A stretch of DNA of 64,000 nucleotides. Origin: Ectocarpus siliculosus. Its lineage: Eukaryota; Sar; Phaeophyceae; Ectocarpales; Ectocarpaceae. Position 1 is the first letter of the stretch, and every line of letters starts with the position of its first letter. Below the pieces are notes generated by a model. That model had not been told where the DNA came from, made no database searches, and saw nothing but the letters and a program-made list of their open reading frames with translations. The translations under genes and the position numbers were made by a program. The stretch is taken from NCBI GenBank assembly GCA_000310025.1, contig FN649755.1, positions 616,137-680,136 of the forward strand, in the 5' to 3' direction. Shown one piece after another: positions 12,882 to 23,705 of this stretch.

Positions 12882-15800
12882 CTGCACAAGCAGCGTTTTG
12901 GTGGTCAGAAAGAGAAAAAGGTTATTTGTACCAATCACCGCATAGACAGCTCTGCCATCGAGGACTGAAACCCGTACGTAACCAACCTGGTGCTACATGC
13001 GTGCGTACAAGAAAGGCTGGTGACGGTTGCAAGACGTACGTTGTTGGATCGTGTCATCTGTACACCATAACCTAGGACGTAGAATGCCAATTTCTCCCAG
13101 ACAGAGGGTAATGCTACACTGGAGTCGCTCCTCCGCGGCATCAGCAGACTAGCAAAGGGCCACGGTCAACGTACACCAAGCTATTCTAAACCTCTTCCAG
13201 GTGTCCGCGGGAGGTCGGTGATTGCTCGGGGAAGGACGCAAGTATCGGTACAGCTGATACAGTGCGTGTGGGGAGATCGACAATTTCCACGTGTACTACG
13301 TACGCACTCCGAGAGAGCAAACGTGTTGGAAAGGCTGAACACAAGGGTCGCCGGTATTTCGTGGGAGAAAATACAACGTTTGTAGGCATAGGGGATAGTG
13401 ATTCATGTGTCCCTCGGTGAGATGGTACTCAAATCGTGTGATGGGTCGTGCGGGGAATCACGCGGCTGCATCGAGACCGCGGCCTATTTTACGTTTTGTT
13501 TCCGGTCTTGTGCGATAGCTCCACCGACGGAGGTTCCATAGATTGTTCAAGTTCGAAACGTTTCAAATTCAGCAAGCCGCCCACCCGACTACATTGATAT
13601 GTACCTACCGCTAGGACTGTACACCGAAACTGAGCGACCGGTGGGCTCTAAAACTATAAATGTTGCGGTGAACCGGACGTGAAATAACGCCCGTGTGTGT
13701 CGATACCACTTTCTCGAACAGTGAAGACATGTACATCACGGACTGACAGGCTAGCCTGTGTTGTACCACTCGTACCTGTCAGTTGATTGTCCTGCAGATG
13801 AAGCCGTTGCAGGTTCTCCAAGTTGCCTAGCTCCTTGGGAATGTGTCCTGAGGTTTGCATCATCGAAGCAATATCCAAGAAGTAGCGGTCGAATGGCACC
13901 AGAAGTCAATGCAGACCACCTTTCGCGTAACGTGCAAACCTACAAATTTGGTCTATCAACGCGCTTGTCTAAAATGGGTAACCAGTACTCTATGGTTGTC
14001 ACCGACAGCTCTGCTGAACGAAAACTTCGCGTCATGAGAGTTGTCTGCAGACAACAGCAATTCCTTGCAAACAATGTTTTTCGAGCAACTGTTGGTTAGA
14101 CAGGTCTAAAACTAATTGTCGCCAAGTGTCTGCAGACACGCTTGGTCGCACTATCCGCGTCCATGCAGTTACAGAGTACTCCAAGTGCTCCTTGTTGAAG
14201 TTTTGCACAGCTGGACCCAGGCAAGCAAAGGTTGAAGACACCATGCATAATTGTCTCTGTACACTATATCTTGAAACCCTGGCACGCGGTCAGCACAGCC
14301 TATGCTCGTGAACATGAACGCATTTCGTGTGCATGGGTTGTGTGTCTTCCAACGGAAGTAGCTGACATATGTTCCCCGCACCGATGTTGGGAATTTCTAC
14401 GTGGAATGGAACGGTCTCCACGTTGTCCATGTGTGAATACTCGGGGAATACAGCTATAATGGACAGTCATAGGCCAGGTACTTGATTGGGAAGAACCGAT
14501 TGCCATCCTGATACATGGATCCACCTTGGCATTGATTTAAGTGTAGAATCCCGCATACTCCAGCAAAACCCGACTGCGGTAGACATGGCATGATGCCGTT
14601 CTGTGATCGTAGCACATGTCCTGCCAGGACCACCGTCGAATGCACTGGATGTGACGATCTATTTGACCCATCCTCTCTTACCGACAAGCTGATTGCCATT
14701 GAGCTCAAGCATGTGCAACTTGCTTAGAGATCCCAGATATGTCGGGATGGAATTTGCGCAAGCATTCAGCACAAGAAAAAAGTGGCTGTGGCGCACAGCT
14801 TCAGCAATCGTTGCGTCGGCACGCGCAAGCTGCTGTCGGTGTCTGCCACAGCGTGGGTAACACACGTCGTCTGAAACGATCTTGCTCTCCTTGTCGTATC
14901 CCCTCTCACCCGTGATCTTGTTGTCGTCCAACCAAAGAATCGTTAGCTCCTTGAGAGCTCCAAGCGCTTCAGGGATAGGCCCTGTACAGGCAAGGGACGA
15001 TCGGACTCAGACCGGTGAAACAAATCAAGTATTCTCCGAGACACGAGTCTCGTCCACGCGTAAGCCCAGCACATGATTGTAGCACATTCGACACCTCCCA
15101 CACCAAAAGCTGGTGAATGTCACACCCAGGCCTAGCCAGCTTGACGAGGGCTCCGAGCTGTATAAGCACTCGAATAGTTGGCGCAAATCGCACAGCCGCT
15201 TGACACAACAGAGAGCAAGCGCCGCCATACAGGTTATAACGTTCAACGCTCTAAACTACAGGTAACGGCCATGTCGACACCGGAGATGGCCCGTCTAGGG
15301 CATTGTCGACCAAACTGCGATCAATAAACCTCACTCATACCGAACGCCCCATATCGTGTACACCACAAATGCCGAGCGCAGCATAAATGATTTAGCACAG
15401 TTGGTATCGCAGTGCCCCTTGAGGAATGAGGAATGGGGTGAAATCGCCATGCTTCAACGCCCCCAAATGTCATGCGGGCGGGGCTGTCGATCACACCGGA
15501 ACCAATACAATCTCGTCCATGCTGAACTCCGAGCATTCCATCTCCCACGAATGCCAATCGCAACAATCGGAGTTGTGGACGCCGTTGAACCTCACTTTTG
15601 GTTACGAACACGAACACGACAACAAGGTTGATAATCGCTACTTCTTGCTTCAACGCTCAAGCGGTGGCGCTAGGGACGAAAGTTGGTCTCGGTCCATCAC
15701 CGACTTCGTGATAGGCTTGAAAAGGTGGAATTGTCAATGTGATTCCTGCTCAACCACGATATGTGTACGTTTGTATCACTCATCCCGAAATGTTTTGACA

Positions 15801-18800
15801 GATATGGGAAGTGGCCTTGTGCGATCGTAGCTATCAGTTGGCTGGTGTCGAACCAACTGGATTCGACGATCCTTTTGACTCGTTCCCCTCTCACCGGTCA
15901 GGTGGTTGTTGGAGAGCCCAAACTGTCGCAATTTCTTTAGAGATCCCAGCCATGCCGGGATGGAGCCTGCGCAGGTATTGAGCACGTAAATCTAGCTGTT
16001 ATAGTGAAGCTTGTTCGTGAGATAGACCATGCCATCCTTGCGAAGGCTGCGGTAGTACCCATGTGTGGTGGTTTGTTGAAAAGTGAAAGTGACCATTCCA
16101 CGAAAATAGGTCTTCGGGGCATCATCCGATGTGTATCGCTGGCAACTTGTGGAGTACATATTCTGGTTGCATCTCGCCAACCGTGAAGCTCTTGCGACCG
16201 TTGCGTGATCGGTTGTCATGCACCTGGTGTTCACTCTCCGCTCTTTCCTGTCCCCAAAGGTCAACCTAACAATTGACTTTACCACCTCGAAATCTCTTCA
16301 CGCCTGTCGAATGGGCCAGCCTTGCTCGTGCAGCAGCACCAGGCTTCGGGTCAATCAACAAAGAAAGCTCATTCACTGCATCGAACCATGCAGGCTGCCG
16401 TCAACATTTCGTGGAAAAGACACATCTTCTAAGCAGTCATGCTCTGGTCAACAATATTTTCTCACCCGTGAGCTTGTTCCAGCCTAAACCAAGAATCGTT
16501 AGCTCCTTGAGAGCTCCAAGCGCTTCAGGGATAGACCCTGCACAGACAAGGGACGAACGGACTCAGACCGGTAACCGCCAACATTTCGTGGAAAAGACAC
16601 ATCTTCTAAGCAGTCATGCTCTGGTCATCCATATTTTCTCACCCGTGAGCTTGTTCCGGCCCAAACCAAGAATCGTAAGCTCCTTGAGAGCTCCAAGTGT
16701 TTCAGGGATAAACCCTGCACAGACAAGGGATGAACGGACTCAGATCGGTGAAACAAAATCAAGTGTTCTCCAAGACATGAGTCTCGCCTTCTCGAAAGCG
16801 CCGCACATGATTTTAGACCAAAAGCTGGTGAATGTCACACCCAGGCCTAGCCAGCTTGACTGGGGCCCGAATTGCTAATCGATAGGTTGGCGCGAATCGC
16901 AAAGCCGCTTGACACAACAGAGAGCAAGTGCCACCGTACGGGTTACAACGTTCTAAACCATGGGAGCGACCTTGCGACACAGGAGATGGCCCGCTAGGGC
17001 ATTGTCGATGAAACTGGGACTAACGCAATCTTGCTTTTGCTAAACGCCGAATATTCTGTCCACCAAGAATGGCGAGCGCAGCAATCGAACGAGTACAAAA
17101 CGTTGTTATCGTAGTGACCGCTAAGACAAGGGGGGATGCGGTGAAATCGCTATGTTTCCAAGCCCCCGCGGTGGCCCTAGGGGTGAAACTTAGCCAATAC
17201 CGGATCTGACGACAGCCTCCGCAGCTCGAATTGCCAACGTTCAACGTCCTCAACCTGGGTTTAATCCGGACAAACAACAATATTCCAACACGAACTATTG
17301 TGGAAGACACGGAACGTGACCGTTCTGTGCTCGTAGCTTATGTACTGCCTGGGCCGCTGTCGAACCAAACGGATTCGACGATCCCGTTGACTCATTCTCT
17401 CTCACCGACCAATTGGTTGCTGTGCAGCCAAAACTGTCGCAATTTGACTAGAGATCCCAGCCATGTACGCATGGAAGCTGCACAACCATGCAGCACATGA
17501 AACAATATGTCATCACGCAGCTGGTGTGTTCCTTGTGTCCAAACGAGTAGGCTGCTGCCGCCAGGGCCTCGTACCGCATGGGAGAGGCACGTCTTCGATC
17601 TTCCAAAACAATCATGCTCTACTCACGGCATGCTCTCTTACCCGTGAGCTTGTTGCTGTACAATTTGAGTTCGTTCAGCTTCGTGAGAGCTCCAATCGCT
17701 TCAGGGATAGTCCCTGCACAGAAAAGGAACAACGAACGAAGTCAGATCGGTGATGCATGATCAAACGTCCTTCAAGACATGCGTCTTAGCACACGTGACG
17801 GCCGCACATGATTCTAGCACGATCGACATCTCCCCCACCGCTTAGCTGGTTCCGTTCACCCCCTTGCGTAGCTAGCCTGGTTGAATCTCCAAGCTGCTAG
17901 TAACAGGTTTATGAAACAATCCACAGCCACTAGACGCGACAGAGTCAAAGGTCAATATCAAAGTCTCAAGAATTTTTGCATTCGCAAGCGACCATGTCCG
18001 CGATGTGATGACGAAAACAATTGCAATTCGAATATCCTCTTGGATCTCGCTCTCACCAGCCAAATGAGTGTCGAGGAGCCGGAGCTCGTGCAACTCGCTC
18101 AAGAAAACAGCAAAACCTTAGGAAAAAAGCCAACGATTACAAGAACGGACCAAACTCTGTGGGGACGGGGAGGCAGCGCGTTATTTCGCCGGTTCTTTTG
18201 AAGTTTCGGATTAACCATCCCCACCGTGGTGAATGGCGCTCGGCAACGTCTGTACAAGCTTACGGCCATGGGACTATATATTGGCTGTTTTCTCGTTTGG
18301 AGAAACATAGTTTTCTCGATAAGGCCCACCCTCATCGAAAGCGCCTTTTCTACCGCCGCGGGGCGCGAAAAAGAAAGGAGCAACACGTCCAGTAGGCCTC
18401 GAGGCGTATTTCGTTGTTCTTGAGGGAAAGGTACCATAAGCGTTACCCAAACATTGCAGGGCCTGCTCGTTTCACATTTCACTGCAACGCAACTCGCCCT
18501 TCGCAGGAAGAGTGCTATCGATAAAAACGAGCCTACAAGTTCCGCATGTCATTTCCCCACTGAACACGGTGGCCCCGGTGGTTCTGTTATTTCCTCGTCA
18601 CTCTTTGGCTCTCTCGATTGCGCGTTCGAACCTCTTCGGAGGGAAAATTGGCGAATGTAGGTAACCATAACATTCAAGCAAAAGCACCAAAAGAGTGACG
18701 GGACTGCTCAAACCTCGCCGTGTTAACGAAAGGTGAGATAAAAACGAACATGGCCAGTGTTTACCTTCCTCTCTTTCCGGTTTCCAAAGGACAACCTAAC

Positions 18801-21800
18801 AAGTGACTTTACAACCTCTCTGTCTCTTCACGCCTGTCAACTGGCTCAGCCTTGCTCGTCCAGCAGCACTAGGTTTCGGGTAGAGCTGACGCATTCATTG
18901 CATCGACCCGTACAGGCTGCCGACGACATTTCCTACGGCGGGCGAAAGACAAGTCTTCAAACCTATCGTGCTCTCATCAACCACGTCTTCTCGCCAGTGA
19001 GCTTGTTGTCCCACAAGTTCAGATGCGTTAGCTCCTTGAGAGCTCCAAGCGCTTCAAGGATACGCCCTGCACAGAAGAACAACCATGCTCTACTCAAGTC
19101 ATTCTCTCTTACCCGTGAGCTTGTTCTTGTACAAGTTGAGGTCGTTCAGCTTCGTGAGAGCTCCAATCGCTTCAGGGATAGTCCCTGCACAGAAAAGGAA
19201 CAACGAACGAAGTCAGATCGGTGGTCCATATTAAAACGTCCTTCAAGACATGCGTCTCATCCACCGGTGACCGCCACACATGATTCTAGCGCGTTCAACA
19301 TCTCCCCCACCGCTTAGCTGGTTCCGTTCACCCCCTTGCGTAGCTAGCCTGGTTGAATCTCCAAGCTGCTAGTAACAGGTTTATGAAACAATCCACAGCC
19401 ACTAGACGCGACAGAGTCAAAGGCCAATATCAAAGTCTCAAGAATTTTTGCATTCGCAAGCGACCATGTCCGCGATGTGATGACGAAAACAATGGCAATT
19501 CGTACATCCTCTTGAATCTCGCTCTCACCAGCCAAATGAGTGTCGAGGAGCCGGAGCTCGTGCAACTCGCTCAAGAAAACAGCAAAACCTTAGGAAAAAA
19601 GCCAACGATTACAAGAACGGACCAAACTCTGTGGGGACGGGGAGGCAGCGCGTTATTTCGCCGGTTCTTTTGAAGTTTCGGATTAACCATCCCCACCGTG
19701 GTGAATGGCGCTCGGCAACGTCTGCACAAGCTTACGGCCATGGGACTATATATTGGCTGTTTTCTCGTTTGGAGAAACATAGTTTTCTCGATAAGGCCCA
19801 CCCTCATCGAAAGCGCCTTTTCTACCGCCGCGGGGCGCGAAAAAGAAAGGAGCAACACGTCCAGTAGGCCTCGAGGCGTATTTCGTTGTTCTTGAGGGAA
19901 AGGTACCATAAGCGTTACCCAAATATTGCAGGGCCCGCTCGTTTCACATTTCACTGCAACACAATTCGCCCTTCGCAGGAAGAGTGCTATTGATAAAAAC
20001 GGGCCTACAAGTTCCGCATGGTATTTCCCCACAGAACACGGTGGCCCCGGTGGTTCGGTTGTTTCCTCCGTCACTCTTTGACTCTCTCGAAATCGCGTTC
20101 GAACCTCTCCAGAGTGAAAATTGGCGAATGTAGGTAACCACAATATTCGAGGAAAAATGCCAGAAGAGAGACGGGACTGCTCAACCCTACCCGCGTTAAG
20201 CATGGAAGCCATAAATCGCAGGGGGAAAGGTGAGAAAAAAAACGAACATGGCCAGTGTTTACCTTCCTCTCTTTCCTGTCTCCAAAGGCCACCGTAACAA
20301 GTGACTATACAACCTCTCTCTGTCTTTTCACGCCTGTCCATTGGGCCAGCCTTGCTCGTCCAGCAGCACTAGGCTTCGGGCCAGTCAACCAAGCTGACGT
20401 AATTCACTACGTCGAACGCACGCTGCCGACAACATTTCATACGGTGTGGGAAAGACACGTTTACCAAACTATCATGCTCTGACCAACCATGTTTTCTCAC
20501 CCGTGAGCTTGTTGTCCCACAAGTTAAGATGTGTTAGCTCCTGGAGAGCTCCAAGCGCTTCAGGGATACGCCCTGCACAGAAGAAGAACGAACATAATCA
20601 ATTGTTGTCCAAGACACGAGTCTCACCCTCTCGAAAGCGCCGAACATGATTGTAACACATCCGACACCTCCCATACCAAAAGCTGCCACCTGTCACGCCC
20701 TGGTCTAACCAGCCTGACATGGGCTCCGCGTTGCGATTAATAATCGATCGGTTCACGCAAATCGCACAGCCGCTTGACACAACAGAGAGCAAGCACCACT
20801 ATACAGGTCTTGACGTTCTGAACTACAGGAACAGCCCATTCGACACAGGAAATGGCCCGCCTACGGCATCGTCGATCCAACTGTGACCAATGCGTGTTGT
20901 TCACGCTGAACCCCCCGTATGTTGTCCACCACGAATGCCGAGTGCAGCATTAACAATTCTGCACAAACTTCGAATAGCAGTGACCGTTAAGGAAAGGAGA
21001 ACGCGGTGAAATCGCCATGTTTCAAAGCCCGCGCGGTGGCGCAATGTAGGGATGAAATTTGGTCTTGGCCAATCGCGGATCTAATGATCTATTCCAAAGG
21101 TCGAACTGCCAACATTCAACGTGCTCAACCTGGGCATCAATGCTTTTCAAATAGCCCCCAATATCACAGCACACACCATTGTGGCAGACATGGAACATGC
21201 CCGTTTCGTGGTCGTAGTCCATATAATATCAGGGCCGTTATCGCACCAAATGGCTTCGACGATCCATTAGACAAATTCTCTCTCACCGACCAGCTGGTTG
21301 CTTTGCAGCGAAAGCTGTCGCAATTTGGCTAGAGAACCCAGCCACGTAGGCATGGCAGCTGCACAGGCATCCCGCACATCAAACAATGGGTCATCGCGCA
21401 GGTGGTGTTCCATTGCGTCCAAACGAGTAGGCTGCTGCCGCCAGGGCCTCCTATGACGTGGGAGAGACGTGTCTTCGAAAACAACCACGCTCCACTCACG
21501 TCATTCTCTCTTACCCGTGAGCTTGTTTCCGTACAAGTTCAGTTTCTTCACCTCCTTAAGAGCTCCAACCGCTTCAGGGATACTCCCTGCACAGAAATGG
21601 AATAACGAATGAAGTGAAACCGGTGGTCCACGTTCAAACTTTCTTGAAGGCATGCGTCTCATCCACGTTTGACCGCCAAACATGATTCTAGCGCGTGCGA
21701 CATCTCCCACACCGCTTAGCTGGTTCCTATCAACCCCGGTCCATGTAGCTACCCTGGCTGAAGCTCCACGCTGCTGCTATACAGGCTCATGAAATGACTC

Positions 21801-23705
21801 ACAGCCGCTAGACGCGACAGAGTCAAAGGCCAATATCAAAGTCTCAAGATTGTTGTGCGAAGCGAACGATCATGTCCGCGACACGATGCCGAAACACACT
21901 GCTCATCGAGTGCCCATTGTGACTCTCCCTGTCACCAGGCAGACGAATGTCGAGGAGCCGGGGGAATTCCAAATTGCTTAAGAAACAACACGCATATGGA
22001 AAAAGCCCAATGACAATTAGAACAGACGACAGCCCTCTGTGGGGAAGAACAACGCTTGCGCCGGTCCATTTGAGATTTCGGACCAACCATCCCCATCCCT
22101 ACAACAGCGTGGTACCGTGGTGCTCTAGGAATTAATTCTGCACAAACTTCTGGCGATGGGACCATATCTTGGCGTTTTCTTCGGTTGGAGAAAAATGCAT
22201 TTTCTCCGTACAGCTCACCCTCATCGAAAGTGCTAATTTCCCAATCGCGAAACGCGAAGAATGCCCGCGAAAAAAGAAAAGAAGTAACACGTCCAGTAGA
22301 CCCCGAGGTGAATTTCGACATTCTTGAGGTAAACGAACAGTGAGCGTTGCCCAAATTTTTCAGGGTCCGCTAGTTTCACGTTGCAATACAACACAAATCG
22401 CACTTGGCGGGAAAGGTGCTTTCGATTAAACCACAGAACCCCGTGGCGGGTGTTAATCCCTCGTCACTCTTGACTCTCTAGATCGCACATTCGCGTCTCT
22501 CCGTAGGGAAAGCTGCGCAATTTAATCTGGGAAACCTTTTGTTGGAGGAAAAAAACATACTGAGGGACGGGATTGCTGAACCCTCCTCGCTTTAAGAATG
22601 GAAGGCAAGGACCGCAGGGGGATAGGTGGAAAGAAAATGAAAACGCCCAGTGTTTACTTTCCTCTTGCGCGACCCCAGCTCGGGAGTAAACACAGGCACA
22701 TGGCCGAAATATTGATGCGAATTGTCGCCAAGAACAGACGAAATGAGTTCACATGCGCACAACTAGAAAACACCATGTTCATACGAGAAAAATGCGGTCT
22801 AGAACAGTATTGTCGGGTCACACGCCCCCACAACAACGAGCACGCAGACACATGGTGCTCACACGTCACATACCGCACACCAAATATTGTAATTTTGCGT
22901 CGATCAGCGTTCCTTGCCAGGGACGTTCTGCCGTTTGTTCTTTCCGCTATTGAGCTATTTACGTACGTTTCGGAAAGGCGTCTCTAGCTGACAAGCAGGC
23001 ATTTCTTAAGGATAGTTGTGCTGTGATGTACATGGAAAGTCACAGCATTTGGTAGGTAACTGCGTGCGAGGCAATGCACCTGGCACACGTTTGTTTGTGC
23101 GGTGCGATGTGCCACGAGTCTCCCATGCTATCCTTCAAGGTACCGGTGAAGGGAAACTTTCGGACGATTCTAACCAACTGCGGGACACGTCGGGAGGAAA
23201 TTCCGAGCCATGTCGGGGCACCCTAGCCATTCTCGCCACGACCATGTTGCCTCGCCCCCAAAAAATACAAACTGCATATTTCCATGTCGTTCGAAATGGC
23301 AATCGCGAACTGTACTGTTGTCTTACATAACGACGGTTCATTTTCAAGAGATTGGCCGAAACGTAGTTGGAAACAATCGAATTTCCTGCGCATCAACCAT
23401 AAATTACTCAAAACCAGCACTTTCAAATTGTATAACCGCTGGTGGTGCGATGGGCTCTGGGCCAAGGTCAGGCGCAACATCTAGAGAGCAGCAGGCATCT
23501 TCAGAAAAGCGCGGAGTACCCTCAAGATACCTTCGAGATTGTTGTAGAATAGATCCAGCTTCACCACTCGGCCATCTTCGTTGACATGCACTCCGCTCCA
23601 CTGCGAGAGGTCAGCATCTGTGTCCCATTTATTGTTTCGATCCCAACGAGTCCCGCCGGTAGACCGAAACAGCGCCACCAGTGCCGCACGATCCTCAGAC
23701 GACAT
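12780..23705 (-). CDS. LRR array gene B (one LRR per 72-nt exon)
   Basis: Exon 1 (23531-23705) encodes MSSEDRAALVALFRSTGG followed by a plant-type LRR cap. LRR exons, in transcript order: 21515-21586, 21287-21358, 20501-20572, 19113-19184, 18995-19066, 17642-17713, 17406-17477, 16643-16714, 16466-16537, 15895-15966, 14910-14981, 14682-14753, 13776-13847, 12780-12881. Except for the last, each is exactly 72 nt, enters with two bases of a split codon and leaves with one, so any exon can be gained or lost without a frameshift. Two sequence types are mixed: TIPEALGALKELT..L.NKLTG and SIPAWLGSLKKLRQ..NNHLTG or NQLVG. No signal peptide and no GTPase P-loop were seen, so a ROCO protein is not shown. 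It is probably an intracellular recognition protein. The 3' end is unresolved; the next phase-compatible exon is at 11281-11780. Exons 14682 and 18995 have odd splice sites, so the real transcript may skip them. Confidence 0.78.
14682..14753 (-). pseudogene. LRR exon with lost acceptor AG
   Basis: The block reads SIPTYLGSLSKLHMLELN and then NQLVG with a good GTAAGAG donor. Where sister exons have gcgcag before the first base, this copy has gcgcaa, so the acceptor AG is gone. It may be skipped, which keeps frame because the exon is 72 nt, or a nearby AG may be used. It is probably a recently disabled exon. Confidence 0.55.
16460..16720 (-). repeat. 177-bp tandem duplication containing one LRR exon
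   Basis: Exons 16466-16537 and 16643-16714 and their flanks (aacatttcgtggaaaagaca...gctctggtca) repeat with an offset of 177 bp and very few differences. The intron left between them is 105 bp. This shows recent duplication of a single repeat exon. Confidence 0.8.
18056..18101 (-). pseudogene. Decayed LRR exon, tandem copy 1
   Basis: The 3' half of an LRR (ELHELRLLDTHLAG) is kept with a GTGAGAG donor, but the 5' half with the IPEAL pattern and a proper acceptor cannot be found. The same remnant recurs at 19528-19573, 436-481 and 21936-21985, always next to the same intron element. Confidence 0.5.
18560..18745 (+). mobile_element. SINE copy in LRR array
   Basis: Head gtggccccggtggttctgtt with B box gcgttcgaacctc about 45 bp on. 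The body is shortened. It is duplicated along with the 1,471-bp unit. Confidence 0.6.
18995..19066 (-). CDS. Gene B LRR exon with GC donor at a duplication junction
   Basis: It encodes RILEALGALKELTHLNLW and then NKLTG. The acceptor is tgtgcag. The donor reads ctg|gcgagaag, a GC donor rather than the GT of its sister exon 20501-20572, and the usual IPEAL proline is Leu. Only 46 bases separate it from upstream exon 19113-19184, because the junction of the 1,471-bp tandem duplication lies there. Confidence 0.6.
19528..19573 (-). pseudogene. Decayed LRR exon, tandem copy 2
   Basis: It is nearly identical to the 18056 copy and lies 1,472 bp from it, inside the second unit of the tandem duplication. 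The donor is intact and the front half is missing. Confidence 0.5.
20037..20235 (+). mobile_element. SINE copy in LRR array
   Basis: Head gtggccccggtggttcggtt, B box gcgttcgaacctc, tail ttaagcatggaagccataaa. Sister of the 18560 copy. Confidence 0.6.
21936..21985 (-). pseudogene. Decayed LRR exon in gene B intron 1
   Basis: The remnant reads NLEFPRLLDIRLPG with a gtgacag donor. It sits at the same place relative to exon 1 as the 436-481 remnant in gene A, so it predates the segmental duplication. Confidence 0.45.
22430..22640 (+). mobile_element. SINE copy in gene B intron 1
   Basis: The head is eroded (ccgtggcgggtgttaatc) and the B box degenerate. The body attgctgaaccctcctcgct then ttaagaatggaaggcaagga is clear. 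It is the positional partner of the 963-1165 copy. Confidence 0.55.
23531..23705 (-). CDS. Gene B exon 1, LRR N-terminal cap
   Basis: This 175-nt exon starts at ATG 23705 and ends at a GTATCTT donor. It encodes an acidic cap with the W-N-rich LRRNT pattern and one degenerate LRR ending LDLFYNNLE. It matches gene A exon 1 (2060-2234) in length, phase and most residues; the main differences are in the WDRNNKWDT / WILNANWAT segment and the LRR face. Homology continues upstream into the 5' flank and downstream through intron 1, so the two copies came from one segmental duplication. Confidence 0.85.

Larger units (their letters stand above)
17640..20580 (-). repeat. 1,471-bp tandem duplication in the LRR array
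   Basis: Unit 1 is about 17640-19080 and unit 2 about 19110-20580. Each holds an X-type LRR exon, the decayed LRR exon, a shared intron element, a SINE and a second X-type exon. Matching landmarks (cccgtgagct, the decayed exon, the SINE) are offset by 1,471-1,472 bp. The junction is at about 19085-19105. Confidence 0.8.

Noticed and set aside
12780-23705. ROCO (LRR-GTPase) gene
   Set aside because: No GxxxxGK[ST] P-loop or COR-like segment was found downstream of the LRR exons.
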